A stretch of DNA of 64,000 bases from Prochlorococcus marinus XMU1404 (GCF_017696175.1 NZ_JAAORE010000001.1:434001-498000); one strand, 5' to 3'. Shown: positions 35,242-44,405, counted from the first letter of the stretch. Notes: generated by a model from the letters alone, not told the origin. A program made the numbers and translations.

Positions 35242-36543
35242 TCAAACTTTTATGGAATTAAAAGATTCATCGAAAGCTTCTATCGTTTTATCAATCTCTT
35301 CCTCGCTATGAGCTAATGATGTGAAGCCTGCTTCAAAAGGACTTGGTGCTAAGTAAACACCTCTTTGAAGCATTTCTCTGTGCAACTTGCCAAATAGTTC
35401 TGCATTATTTGTTTTCGCTTCATCAAAGTTCCTAACTGGCCCATCACACAAGAAAAATCCAAACATAGCACTTACACTTCCACCATTTATTGTAATGCCA
35501 TTATTTTCTGCAGATTGAATTATTCCTTCAATCAACCTAGATGTTATTGCATCTAATTTCTCGTATGTTCCTTCCTGTTTAAGTAGCTCTAGAGTTTTTA
35601 TTCCAGCAGTCATTGCTAGTGGATTGCCGCTCAGAGTTCCTGCTTGGTAGACCGGTCCAGAAGGGGCAACCATTGACATTATTTCCTTTTTGCCTCCATA
35701 GGCTCCTACAGGTAAGCCTCCACCAATTACTTTCCCTAGTGTAGTTAAATCAGGAGTAACTCCAAATTTTTCTTGAGCGCCTCCATAACTGATTCGGAAA
35801 CCAGTCATGACTTCATCAAAAACTAATAAGGACCCATTTTCAGTTGTTAATTCTCTTAATCCTTCTAAGAATCCAGGCTCAGGAGTAATAAAGCCAGCAT
35901 TACCAACGATAGGTTCAAGAATCACTCCCGAAATTGCGTCAGGATTTTCAGAAAATAATTTTTTTACTGCTTCAAGATCATTATAAGGTGCAGTAAGTGT
36001 ATTAGCAGTTGTTGTTCTTGGAACCCCTGGAGAATCGGGTAATCCCAAAGTGGCTACTCCTGAGCCTGCTTTCACTAAAAACATATCTGCATGACCGTGA
36101 TAGCACCCGTCAAATTTGATAACTTTATCTCTTCCGGTGAATGCTCTCATAAGCCTTAAAACAGCCATACAGGCTTCAGTACCACTATTAACAAATCTAA
36201 CCATTTCCACAGATGGGACGGCGTCTATAACCATCTCAGCGAGTTTGTTCTCTAAAACACACGGAGCACCGAAGCTGGTACCTTTCTCAATCGCTTCTTG
36301 TAATGCCGTTGTAACTTCAGGGTGAGCATGTCCGCATATAGCGGGCCCCCAGCTACCTATGTAGTCAATATATCTATTCCCATCGATATCCCAAGCAAAA
36401 GGGCCTTTAACTCTATCAAAAACAATGGGCTGTCCACCAACAGACTTGAAAGCTCTAACAGGAGAGCTAACTCCTCCAGGCATTAATTCTTGGGCGGCGG
36501 AGAAAACTTCTTCTGATTGGGTGCAATTTAATATGTCAGTCAC
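35242..36543 (-). CDS. hemL: Glutamate-1-semialdehyde 2,1-aminomutase
   Basis: This PLP enzyme makes 5-aminolevulinate, the first common precursor of chlorophyll, heme and cobalamin in the C5 pathway. The 433-residue protein has [11 protein letters not shown] near residue 23, the Ala-transfer region [15 protein letters not shown] near 118, FDEVMTGFR near 243 and the PLP-binding Lys in [16 protein letters not shown] near 272. Length and motifs are typical. Its 227-base upstream gap has a weak Fur-box-like sequence. Confidence 0.96.
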   Translation of the reverse strand: MTDILNCTQSEEVFSAAQELMPGGVSSPVRAFKSVGGQPIVFDRVKGPFAWDIDGNRYIDYIGSWGPAICGHAHPEVTTALQEAIEKGTSFGAPCVLENKLAEMVIDAVPSVEMVRFVNSGTEACMAVLRLMRAFTGRDKVIKFDGCYHGHADMFLVKAGSGVATLGLPDSPGVPRTTTANTLTAPYNDLEAVKKLFSENPDAISGVILEPIVGNAGFITPEPGFLEGLRELTTENGSLLVFDEVMTGFRISYGGAQEKFGVTPDLTTLGKVIGGGLPVGAYGGKKEIMSMVAPSGPVYQAGTLSGNPLAMTAGIKTLELLKQEGTYEKLDAITSRLIEGIIQSAENNGITINGGSVSAMFGFFLCDGPVRNFDEAKTNNAELFGKLHREMLQRGVYLAPSPFEAGFTSLAHSEEEIDKTIEAFDESFNSIKV

Positions 36544-36691
36544 AATTTAAATAAATGAAGCTTTGAGAATGATTTTGTCATGTTCTAACTTATAAATAAG
36601 TAAAAATTTTGTCAATCAGGTTGAAATTCTACATTATGATATTTTTATTGCGTTAGTTTCGATTGTAAATTATTAATTTTTGGGAAATTAT

Positions 36692-36711
36692 GATAATGAT
36701 TATTACTAATC
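36692..36711. promoter_or_regulatory. Weak Fur-box-like sequence upstream of hemL
   Basis: GATAATGATTATTACTAATC resembles the Fur consensus GATAATGATAATCATTATC in its first half, but the second half is poor. It lies about 150 bases upstream of the hemL start. In such an AT-rich genome chance matches are frequent, so confidence is low. Confidence 0.2.
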
Positions 36712-36770
36712 TTCATAACTCTTTATTAATAAGCGTTTTCACGAATTAAAAAATTCCATCTATATTTTAT

Positions 36771-37616
36771 TTATATTTCGAAAAAATTATCCTCATCCTC
36801 ATAAAATTCTGAATTCATGTCATTTAATTGCAGATCAATCATTACAGGTACATGATCACTTGGGCGTATATTTGCTCTAGGTAAGCTGTCTATCACACAG
36901 CTCTTGAGTTTTGATGATAGTTCTTTGCTGATGTAGATATGGTCTATTCTCCAGCCTTTATTTAACTCGTATGCGTTATTACGGTAATCCCACCAACTCC
37001 AATGACCATTGTTTTTTTCAAAAATCCTGAATGAGTCTATTAATCTTCCTTTCAGAACATTATTTAGTGCGTTTCTCTCAATAATAGATGCCATTATCCC
37101 CCCTTCATATTTTTTTGGATCATGAATATCTATGTCAGATGGAGCAACATTAAAATCACCCATCAGACAAATTAATTCTCCTTTTTTTTCTTGCTCATCT
37201 ATAAGAGTAGCCAGACAATTTAACCAATTAATTTTGTATTTGAACTTTTCGGATTCTAGTGAAGATCCATTAGGCACGTAAACATTTATTATTTTGACTC
37301 CATTAAAATCTGCAGAAATCAATCTTTTTTGATCTAGGAAAATTTCGATATTTTTATTAGAGGATGAACAATTGTAGAATCCTTTTTTAACGTTTTCTGC
37401 TTTTACTTTAGAAATAATAGCTACGCCATTATATGATTTTTGTCCATAGACCTCTACCGAATAGCCTAATTTTTCGAAAGATTCAGCTGGGAAACTATCA
37501 TCTGTCACTTTTGTTTCCTGCAAACATAAAATGTCAGGATTAACTTTATCAATCCAATTTATTATTTGTGAAAGCCTAGTTCTTATAGAGTTAACATTCC
37601 AAGTTGCTATTAACAA
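36771..37616 (-). CDS. xth: Exodeoxyribonuclease III
   Basis: This AP endonuclease and 3' exonuclease acts in base-excision repair. The 281-residue protein begins LIATWNVNSIRTRL, has the catalytic Glu in LCLQETKVTDDSFP near residue 35, the metal-binding motif GDFNVAPSDIDIHDPKKYEG near 148-167, WRIDHIYIS near 222 and the final SDHVPVMIDL near 253. The Asp/His active-site pair is intact. Confidence 0.95.
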   Translation of the reverse strand: MLIATWNVNSIRTRLSQIINWIDKVNPDILCLQETKVTDDSFPAESFEKLGYSVEVYGQKSYNGVAIISKVKAENVKKGFYNCSSSNKNIEIFLDQKRLISADFNGVKIINVYVPNGSSLESEKFKYKINWLNCLATLIDEQEKKGELICLMGDFNVAPSDIDIHDPKKYEGGIMASIIERNALNNVLKGRLIDSFRIFEKNNGHWSWWDYRNNAYELNKGWRIDHIYISKELSSKLKSCVIDSLPRANIRPSDHVPVMIDLQLNDMNSEFYEDEDNFFEI

Positions 37617-37662
37617 ATTTCTTCTAGAATATGTAAAATTAAATTAGCAAAGAATATTCGGC

Positions 37663-37681
37663 ATTAAAGAATTTCTTTAAT
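37663..37681. repeat. Palindrome just upstream of the small exported-protein gene
   Basis: ATTAAAGAA, a central T, then TTCTTTAAT form a perfect 9-bp inverted repeat. It ends 7 bases before the ATG at 37689, so it would sit in the promoter or 5' leader. It may be an operator, or an mRNA structure that blocks the start. Confidence 0.4.
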
Positions 37682-37688
37682 AAAAAAA

Positions 37689-37973
37689 ATGAAAATTTAT
37701 TTTTGTAGAAACAATTCAAAGTCAAAACTTCTAATCATTTTTCTGATCTCCTTTATTTCTTTAAAAGGTAATTTCCTTAATGCCGAATACTTATTTGAAG
37801 AATTAGAAATTGATAGTTCCACTAAAACAGAGGAGGATAAATCAGTACTTCCAACTAATCCTTTTGAAGTGGTAGAAATGTTTAGAAGATATAATAGTTT
37901 AAATGATGCAACTAATCCTTCTGATGCTATAGATGATGCGTTAGAGTCATTTAACAATATTGATAAAAATTAA
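37689..37973 (+). CDS. Small exported protein, uncharacterised
   Basis: The 94-residue product has a basic N-terminus and a hydrophobic segment (LLIIFLISFISLKGNFLNAE) that looks like a signal peptide with cleavage near NAE. The rest is acidic and low-complexity (ELEIDSSTKTEEDKSVLPTN, then DATNPSDAIDDALESFNNID). I do not recognise a family. A frame on the other strand covers nearly the same bases but lacks protein-like composition. The next gene on the same strand starts 39 bases later. Confidence 0.65.
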   Translation: MKIYFCRNNSKSKLLIIFLISFISLKGNFLNAEYLFEELEIDSSTKTEEDKSVLPTNPFEVVEMFRRYNSLNDATNPSDAIDDALESFNNIDKN

Positions 37974-38012
37974 GGTATTTAATTCGATAAATTGTAATTT
38001 TAAATTTTTAAT

Positions 38013-38621
38013 ATGTTAAAAAATCCTATCCCAAAAGTTACAAATAAAATGCAATATAGGGCAATAGGCATTGTTTATGGAAAATTTATTCCCAATGACA
38101 GTGAAAGATTAAATAGAGGGTATTTAACTGATGATAAAGGCGAGAAAATAGAAACAGTATTATTAGGAAAAGCACTATCTCTTATAAAAAAGTATATCGA
38201 TTTAAAGAAAAGTTATTTTTGGGTTGTTTATCCAAAGAATAAAAATACCCAAAACCTACATTTACAAGTTGTGGGTATTTGGGATCCATATCAGCTGAAT
38301 GATTTTTCAAGTGATTCTTCAAAAACAAACTTCTCTTCACTATTAGAGGATTTAGATTTAAAAGATAATTATTTTTCTGTTAGAGGATTATTGGTTTTTG
38401 TAAACACTCAAAAGAATGAGTGTGTTATAAAAATCTGTCCTGATTCAAAGCTACAGAATTTAAAAAATAAAAGTTTTAAATTAGTCATAAAAGGAGAGCT
38501 TTCTCTTGAACTTCTCAATAGTTTTTTAAGTCTAGATGTCATAAGAGAGGGAAATTCTTTGAAACTATTTAATTACGAAGTTATTGAAAAAAATCTTTCG
38601 AAAAAAATTAAAAAAAGTTGA
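38013..38621 (+). CDS. Uncharacterised protein, picocyanobacterial type
   Basis: I do not recognise this 202-residue product with certainty. It is basic and soluble, with an alternating strand/helix pattern: MQYRAIGIVYGKFIPNDSER near residue 13, VLLGKALSLIKKYIDLKKSY near 45, FWVVYPKN, LQVVGIWDP near 87 and FSVRGLLVFVNT near 122. The repeated beta-hairpin-like units suggest an OB- or SH3-like fold, which is a guess. It lies 39 bases after the small exported-protein gene and 39 before larC. Confidence 0.6.
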   Translation: MLKNPIPKVTNKMQYRAIGIVYGKFIPNDSERLNRGYLTDDKGEKIETVLLGKALSLIKKYIDLKKSYFWVVYPKNKNTQNLHLQVVGIWDPYQLNDFSSDSSKTNFSSLLEDLDLKDNYFSVRGLLVFVNTQKNECVIKICPDSKLQNLKNKSFKLVIKGELSLELLNSFLSLDVIREGNSLKLFNYEVIEKNLSKKIKKS

Positions 38622-38660
38622 TTTTTATCAAAATTTTATTAACAAAGAAATCTAAGGTTT

Positions 38661-39887
38661 ATGGAAGATATTTATATTGAATGTTCTCCAGGCATCTCTG
38701 GGGATATGTTGTTAGGAGCCTTTTATGACTTAGGGGTGCCTAAAAAAGTAATTGAACAACCACTTGTTGATCTTGGATTAACCGATAAATACAATCTAGA
38801 TTTTAAAGAATCTAGAAGTTGTTCAATCCTTGGGATCAAGACGAAGGTTGAGAGTATTGATTGCGATTCAATTAAAAGAAATTGGAGAAGTATTAAAGAA
38901 CTTATTTTAAATGGGCACTTAGAAGATAAATTACAGCAAATTATTTTTAAAGTATTTGAATCTTTAGCGAGTGCGGAAGGAAAAGTTCATGGTATTGAGC
39001 CTGAGGATGTACATTTTCATGAAATTGGAGCTATCGATTCATTAGTGGACATTATAGGAGTATGTGCTGCATTGAATTACTTAAATCCTAAGAAGGTTTA
39101 TTGCAATGAGCCAATGTTGGGAAAAGGTTTTGTTCAAACAGAACATGGAAAATTATCTGTTCCCCCTCCTGCTGTAATTGAGTTAGTAAGGAAACAAAAT
39201 ATTAAAGTTGTTTCATGCTTAGAATCAATAAATGGTGAACTATCTACACCAACTGGAATTGCTTTACTTTCTAACTTAGTTGACTATTTGCAACCTCCTT
39301 CAAAATATTCTATTAACTCTTATGGAGTAGGCATTGGTAACCTAAAATTTCCATTCCCTAATTTGGTAAGAGTTTATAAAATTACTTCATTTGCAGATTC
39401 ATTTATAAATGAACAAATTAATCCAAAGTGTGAAGAGATATCTGTCCAAGAAGCATGGATTGATGACCAAACACCCGAAGATATATCTAATTTTGTAGAG
39501 AAACTGAGAATTGAAGGGGCTTACGACGTATCTTATCAAGCTATCAATATGAAAAAAAATAGAATTGGATTTTCTATTCAGGCAATTTTGCCAATAGAGA
39601 AAAAAGAATTTTTTAGGCAGTTATGGTTTGATTACTCCAACACTATTGGAGTTCGTGAAAGGACTCAATCAAGGTGGATATTACTTAGAAGGAGAGGTGA
39701 ATGTTCAACGACTTTTGGAAATATAAAAGTTAAACAGACTTTGAAGCCTGATGGATCAATAACTATGAAACCAGAAAATGACGAAGTTTTTAGATTGAAA
39801 CTAGAGTATAAAAAATCAACTGACGAAATAAGAAAAATAATAAAAGATTCATGGAAAAACTTTAAAGCATTTGAAAACTGGAAATGA
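38661..39887 (+). CDS. larC: Nickel-pincer cofactor biosynthesis protein LarC (DUF111)
   Basis: LarC inserts nickel into the pyridinium pincer cofactor of lactate racemase and related enzymes. The 408-residue protein begins with the DUF111 hallmark YIECSPGISGDMLLGAFYDLG, then has HFHEIGAIDSLVDIIGV near residue 114-130 and TPTGIALL near 196. It reads as one frame, unlike Lactobacillus larC, which needs a frameshift. No larA, larB or larE is in the window. The stop overlaps the next start as ATGA. Confidence 0.88.
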   Translation: MEDIYIECSPGISGDMLLGAFYDLGVPKKVIEQPLVDLGLTDKYNLDFKESRSCSILGIKTKVESIDCDSIKRNWRSIKELILNGHLEDKLQQIIFKVFESLASAEGKVHGIEPEDVHFHEIGAIDSLVDIIGVCAALNYLNPKKVYCNEPMLGKGFVQTEHGKLSVPPPAVIELVRKQNIKVVSCLESINGELSTPTGIALLSNLVDYLQPPSKYSINSYGVGIGNLKFPFPNLVRVYKITSFADSFINEQINPKCEEISVQEAWIDDQTPEDISNFVEKLRIEGAYDVSYQAINMKKNRIGFSIQAILPIEKKEFFRQLWFDYSNTIGVRERTQSRWILLRRRGECSTTFGNIKVKQTLKPDGSITMKPENDEVFRLKLEYKKSTDEIRKIIKDSWKNFKAFENWK

Positions 39888-40840
39888 GATTTAATATAAG
39901 TAAAAAGTCGTATTGGAAATTTCTTAAAGAAATTAATTTTGTTGGTTTAAAAAGTATTTTCTTTATTTCAAGCTTGGTATATTTTTGCATCTATTTTTTT
40001 GATAATTTTGATAAAATTTCTTTCGATATCAATTTAGAAAAGAGTGGAATTAATTTATCTTTATCATTTTTATTTTGTTTATTAAGTATTTACCTTAATG
40101 CTTATGCATGGAAATACATAGTTAAATGGTTTGGGAAAGAATTTGAAAGTAATAATCTTGTTTCTTTTTATGTTTTAACCAATAGTCTTAAATATGTCCC
40201 AGGAGGTATTTGGCATTTTGTTGAAAGATTTAATTTTATAAGAAAAATAAGTAATCCTCAGATTGCTTTGTATTCGACACTTATAGAGCCTTACTTTATG
40301 TTGAGTGGATCTTTTCTGTTGGCATCGCTGGGAATAATTTTTTCACCACTTTACTCTTTTTTGATTTTGCCTTTAGTGTTTTTAAATAGGAAATTAATTT
40401 ATGTTGTATTAAAAAGATTAGGTTCTCTTAAGGGGAGGGTATTTGAGGTTTTAAGACTGCCAAATTCAAAAGACCAATTTGAAAAGAGAATTAATATAAT
40501 TTCTTTTTTCCCTGCTAAAGCTTTATTACTTGAAATTGGTTTTGTTTTATCTAAGTTTATTGGTTTTTATATTTGCCTCAATACTTTTAACACAAGTAAT
40601 CCTCTCGATATCAAATTTTTATTAGTAATGTTTTCGTTGTCATGGACTTTAGGTTTGGTAGTCCCAACGGCTCCAGGAGGAGTTGGCGTTTTTGAAGCCT
40701 GCTTCCTTTTTTTTGTTGGCAGTAAGATTCCACATAATACGATTCTTGTTAGCTTAATTTATTTTAGAGTTATATCTACCTCGGCAGATTTGTTTTTGAG
40801 CTTCCCTTTTTTTATTAGAAAACTGTTTAAAAGAATTTAG
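39884..40840 (+). CDS. Integral membrane protein, lysylphosphatidylglycerol synthase TM-region (UPF0104) family
   Basis: The 318-residue product has about eight membrane helices. LTNSLKYVPGGIWHFVERF near residue 98 and PTAPGGVGVFEACFLFF near 260 match the conserved motifs of the LPG-synthase transmembrane superfamily. The catalytic soluble domain of true MprF is absent, so lipid flipping or another membrane role is possible. It overlaps larC by 4 bases and, at its end, the convergent permease gene by 4. Confidence 0.78.
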   Translation: MRFNISKKSYWKFLKEINFVGLKSIFFISSLVYFCIYFFDNFDKISFDINLEKSGINLSLSFLFCLLSIYLNAYAWKYIVKWFGKEFESNNLVSFYVLTNSLKYVPGGIWHFVERFNFIRKISNPQIALYSTLIEPYFMLSGSFLLASLGIIFSPLYSFLILPLVFLNRKLIYVVLKRLGSLKGRVFEVLRLPNSKDQFEKRINIISFFPAKALLLEIGFVLSKFIGFYICLNTFNTSNPLDIKFLLVMFSLSWTLGLVVPTAPGGVGVFEACFLFFVGSKIPHNTILVSLIYFRVISTSADLFLSFPFFIRKLFKRI

Positions 40841-42375
40841 TTTTTTTTCTCTAAACTTGGTATCAATGTAATTGATGCAATAAGGCCTAAAGTCATGATA
40901 AGAATTGCTGGTAATATAGCCTCTATCATTCTTTCATCTCCAGCATATTGATATATTCTCACAGACAATGTGTCGAAATCGAATGGTCTCAAAATAAATG
41001 TTAGGGGCAATTCTTTTATTGTGTCTACAAAAACTAAGAGTGATCCTACAAGTATTGGCCCTTGGAGTAGAGGTAAATGAATTCTTTTTATGATTCCAAG
41101 CCAATTTTCCCCTAGTCCAAGTGCAGCTTCATCAAGACTAGGAGAAATCCTTTCAAGACTTGAATCAACGGAACCCTTAGAAATTGTTAGAAATCGGACA
41201 ATATAACCCCAAATTAGCAAGGAAATAGCAGTGAAATTGAACTTTGAAGAAGAAATGCTTATTAAAGATAAAGCTAATACTGTCCCTGGAATTGCGTAAC
41301 CTATCCCCGCAAGGTTTGTTATGAGTCTTAGAAATAAACTTTTATTTGGACGTCTAGCCAGGGAAATAATTAAGGAGAATAGCATCGTTATTAATGCTGT
41401 ACAAAGTCCAAGACTAATAGTCCTCAATGATAGAGTAAGTAATTCTAAAGAAAACCCTTTTTGAATTTGATCGATATTTAGCAGAACCCAAAAACATGGA
41501 ATTCCAAAAGAGAAAATTGGAGGGAATAAGGATATAGTTATTGCCAAAAGCGCTCTAGTTTTTTTTAACTCCCATCCTTGAGAATCTTGTGCAGCAGGAT
41601 TTTCACTCCACCTCTTTGATTTTCTTCTAGAGAACTTTTCGAAAATAATTAAAGCGAAAATAATTAACAAGGCAATTAAAGATAATCCAATAGCACTTTT
41701 TGGATTACCTTCAATTATCCAATTTTCGGCTATACCTGTAGAAATACTTGGAATATTTAATAATGCAAATGTCCCTAATTCATTCATTACTTCCATGCAC
41801 ATTAAACTTATTCCTGTTATTAGTGCAGGTAACGCCATTGGAAAAGCAATTTTAAAGAAGCTTCTCCAGGGCCCAACTCCTAATCCTCTACTAGCATTGA
41901 TTTGATTTACTCCAAATTTATTAAAACTTTCGTTAGCAAGAATAAATACATATGGATAAGTAGAAATAGAAAGTATTAAACACCCCCACCATAAACCAGT
42001 TACTTGATACCCAAAAATACTTCCTAAATCCTGCAAAATAGCTGTTATTAGATATGCTGGAGCAGCTAGTGGAATTAGCTGGCAAATACGGAGAACTTTT
42101 CTGAACTTGAAATCACAATTTGAAAGTAACCATCCATTTAAGGTTCCTAAGCCTCCTCCAAGTAAACTTGTTAGGGTTAAAACTTTTAAAGTGCCTAGTA
42201 CTTCTTCTCCTCCTGCAAAACCTAATGAAAAATCCCCATTAATAACGTAATCTATTCCTTCTAAAATAAAATTGGAAATTGGAAGAATTACTGAGATTGC
42301 AACAATAAAAGCAGTGATATAGAGAAGTTTTAGTCCAGTTACTACTTTCTTAAATTCTTTAATGAGTATTTTCAA
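40837..42375 (-). CDS. ABC transporter permease, iron(III)/thiamine type (double-domain)
   Basis: The 512-residue protein has two fused permease halves with about twelve helices. Each half carries the coupling (EAA-like) loop: ASRGLGVGPWRSFFKIAFPM near residue 160 and EAALGLGENWLGIIKRIHLP near 415. This is the layout of FutB/FbpB/ThiP. The substrate is likely ferric iron by analogy. No ATPase or binding-protein gene accompanies it, so partners must be elsewhere. It is last in the minus-strand run with yjbQ, phhB and the CobW-type gene. Confidence 0.85.
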   Translation of the reverse strand: MKILIKEFKKVVTGLKLLYITAFIVAISVILPISNFILEGIDYVINGDFSLGFAGGEEVLGTLKVLTLTSLLGGGLGTLNGWLLSNCDFKFRKVLRICQLIPLAAPAYLITAILQDLGSIFGYQVTGLWWGCLILSISTYPYVFILANESFNKFGVNQINASRGLGVGPWRSFFKIAFPMALPALITGISLMCMEVMNELGTFALLNIPSISTGIAENWIIEGNPKSAIGLSLIALLIIFALIIFEKFSRRKSKRWSENPAAQDSQGWELKKTRALLAITISLFPPIFSFGIPCFWVLLNIDQIQKGFSLELLTLSLRTISLGLCTALITMLFSLIISLARRPNKSLFLRLITNLAGIGYAIPGTVLALSLISISSSKFNFTAISLLIWGYIVRFLTISKGSVDSSLERISPSLDEAALGLGENWLGIIKRIHLPLLQGPILVGSLLVFVDTIKELPLTFILRPFDFDTLSVRIYQYAGDERMIEAILPAILIMTLGLIASITLIPSLEKKN

Positions 42376-42401
42376 AAATTAATTAAATCCTATTGTTAAC
42401 T

Positions 42402-43469
42402 CTAATCTGAATTAAATCTACATGATGAAAGTTGATTCTTAATAGTTTCATGATCTAAGTTTTTCCCAATTAATACTATCTTGTTGGATTTCTCTTTTGT
42501 CCACTCTTCATCATCAAGAGAAAAACGTTTTCCTGATAAGTGAAATATGTGTTTTCTTTCACTTTCCATAAACCATAATATCCCTTTTGCTCTAAATACA
42601 TTTTGTGATACTTGATTATCTAAGAAATATTGAAACTTCCTTAAGGAAAATGGTTCAAGTGTCTCATAAGAAACTGATGTAAACCCCTCTATATTATTAA
42701 TCAAATCGTGAGAATGAGAAGAGTGATCGTGAGAATGAGAGGAGTGATCGTGAGAATGAGGGGAGTGATCGTGAGAATGAGAGGAGTGATCGTGAGAATG
42801 AGAAGAGTGCTCATGAGAATCATCTTCTACATTTTTCTGATTCTTATCGAATTGAAAAGTATCCGTCTCAAATAGACCCACGCTCATTATTGTTTCTAAC
42901 CCAACTTCACTATTGGTTGATCTCAAGATCCTTGGTTCTGTTTTTATATTATTTATGAACTTTTCTATTTTCTTTAATTGTTCCTCTGTTACTAAATCAG
43001 ATTTATTTAGAAGAAGGATATCTCCGTATAAAATTTGAGAATAGGCAACATTTGTGTTATTAATTTCAAAATCAAAATTTTCTCCATCAATAACAGTGAT
43101 GATCGAATCTAATCTTACTTTTTCTCTAAGATCACCAGCGGCAAAAGTCATTGCTACTGGTAATGGATCTGCTAATCCAGTTGTCTCAACAATTAAATAG
43201 TCTATTTTTTCGGATCTTTCTAAAACTTTGGAAACTGTATTTAATAATTCGCCATTGATAGAACAACATATACATCCATTATTTAATTCGATCATATCTT
43301 CTGAACCTTCAATTATTAAGTCATTATCTATTCCAATCTCTCCAAATTCATTAACTAAAACAGCTGTTTTAATACCGACTTGATTTTTTAAAATATGATT
43401 TAAAAGTGTGGTTTTGCCAGAACCTAAAAATCCACTAATAATTGTAACTGGCAATAACTTTTTAGACAT
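42402..43469 (-). CDS. CobW/COG0523 GTP-dependent metallochaperone with His-rich repeat
   Basis: COG0523 GTPases deliver or insert metals such as Zn, Co or Ni. The 355-residue protein has the P-loop GFLGSGKTTLLNHIL near residue 13, VNEFGEIGIDN near 39, the CxCC metal motif in NNGCICCSINGE near 63-74, LNKSDLV near 153 and a C-terminal CobW domain. Between them, about residues 215-258, is a low-complexity His-rich segment made of SSHSHDH repeats, likely a metal buffer. It follows phhB by 42 bases and precedes the iron-type permease by 26. Confidence 0.93.
   Translation of the reverse strand: MSKKLLPVTIISGFLGSGKTTLLNHILKNQVGIKTAVLVNEFGEIGIDNDLIIEGSEDMIELNNGCICCSINGELLNTVSKVLERSEKIDYLIVETTGLADPLPVAMTFAAGDLREKVRLDSIITVIDGENFDFEINNTNVAYSQILYGDILLLNKSDLVTEEQLKKIEKFINNIKTEPRILRSTNSEVGLETIMSVGLFETDTFQFDKNQKNVEDDSHEHSSHSHDHSSHSHDHSPHSHDHSSHSHDHSSHSHDLINNIEGFTSVSYETLEPFSLRKFQYFLDNQVSQNVFRAKGILWFMESERKHIFHLSGKRFSLDDEEWTKEKSNKIVLIGKNLDHETIKNQLSSCRFNSD
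42705..42827 (-). repeat. Tandem 21-bp repeats encoding a His-rich segment
   Basis: Five in-frame copies of a 21-base unit (atcgtgagaatgagaagagtg on the plus strand, shown only as an approximate consensus with scattered a/g changes) fill 42705-42809, followed by a partial sixth unit to about 42827. Each unit codes for seven residues of the HSHDHSS type. The array is coding and lies inside the CobW-type gene. Confidence 0.9.
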
Positions 43470-43511
43470 TTTTACGAATCGTTTTAAGTGAATAAATTTA
43501 AAATTGTAATT

Positions 43512-43802
43512 TTATTGATCGAAAATTTTGTTGATTTCTGAAGCTAATGTTTGATCAAGATTTGTAATACCTCCCAAATCATGTGTATTTAAACTGATTA
43601 TTACTTTTGAATAAACATTTTCCCAGTTCGGATGATGGTTATATTTTTCACAGATTAAAGCAACCTTAGTCATAAAAGAAAAGGCTTGTATAAAATTAGC
43701 GAAATTAAATTCTCTTTGGATTTGTTTAGATTTAACTTCCCAGCCTGGAATTTTGACTACTAATTCCTTTAATTCTCCATCTTGTAAAAGGTAAGGTTCC
43801 AT
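43512..43802 (-). CDS. phhB: Pterin-4a-carbinolamine dehydratase
   Basis: PCD enzymes dehydrate 4a-hydroxytetrahydropterin; in organisms without aromatic hydroxylases the role is less certain and may relate to molybdopterin or other pterins. The 96-residue protein has the family core: GWEVKSKQIQREFNFANFIQ near residue 20, CEKYNHHPNWENVYSKVIIS near 53-72 with the catalytic His pair and Trp, and LNTHDLGGIT near 73. It starts 38 bases after yjbQ on the same strand. Confidence 0.9.
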   Translation of the reverse strand: MEPYLLQDGELKELVVKIPGWEVKSKQIQREFNFANFIQAFSFMTKVALICEKYNHHPNWENVYSKVIISLNTHDLGGITNLDQTLASEINKIFDQ

Positions 43803-43839
43803 TTAAAAACTAATCTGAATTTTTTATATTATAGATCCT

Positions 43840-44295
43840 TTACTTTCTCTCACCAATTATATGTACGTTTATAATTCTTTCCTTTTGTTCAATTCTATGT
43901 TCCCACAAATAAACTGCTTGCCATGTGCCAAGAACAATTTTGCCGTCTTGAAAACTTAAAGATAAACAAGTATTTGTTAAGGATGTTTTAATATGTGCTG
44001 GCATATCGTCAGCTCCTTCTTGATAATGTTTGTAGTATATTTCTTCTCTATTTTTTGATAAAGATAAGTAGGAATCGTATGGAACTAATGATTGCATATA
44101 TTTTTTTAAGTCTCTTAGTACATTTGGATCTGCATTCTCATTAATTGTTAGGCTGCAACTGGTATGAAGTGAAGTTAAATTGAAAATTCCGCAATCAAAA
44201 TTATTTTCTTCAATAAATAAATTTAAATGATGAGTGATGTCAATAAAACCTTCGCCATGGGTTAAAAATTTTAATTTTGAAAATATTTGTTCCAT
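43840..44295 (-). CDS. YjbQ family (UPF0047) protein
   Basis: The 151-residue product shows the conserved YjbQ pattern: ITHHLNLFIEE near residue 20, LTSLHTSCSLTINENAD near 40, MPAHIKTSLTN near 97 and GTWQAVYLWEHR near 123. Members have been reported to have weak thiamine phosphate synthase-like activity; the true role is unclear. It is the first gene of the minus-strand run with phhB, the CobW-type gene and the permease. Confidence 0.88.
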   Translation of the reverse strand: MEQIFSKLKFLTHGEGFIDITHHLNLFIEENNFDCGIFNLTSLHTSCSLTINENADPNVLRDLKKYMQSLVPYDSYLSLSKNREEIYYKHYQEGADDMPAHIKTSLTNTCLSLSFQDGKIVLGTWQAVYLWEHRIEQKERIINVHIIGERK

Positions 44296-44405
44296 TATAA
44301 GTCAAAATTTAATTATTCAATATTCTATTATGGACAAAAGATCTATGGTTTAAAGCATATATCAAATTTTTTATCTTAAAATAAAACCATACTAAATCTA
44401 AATTT

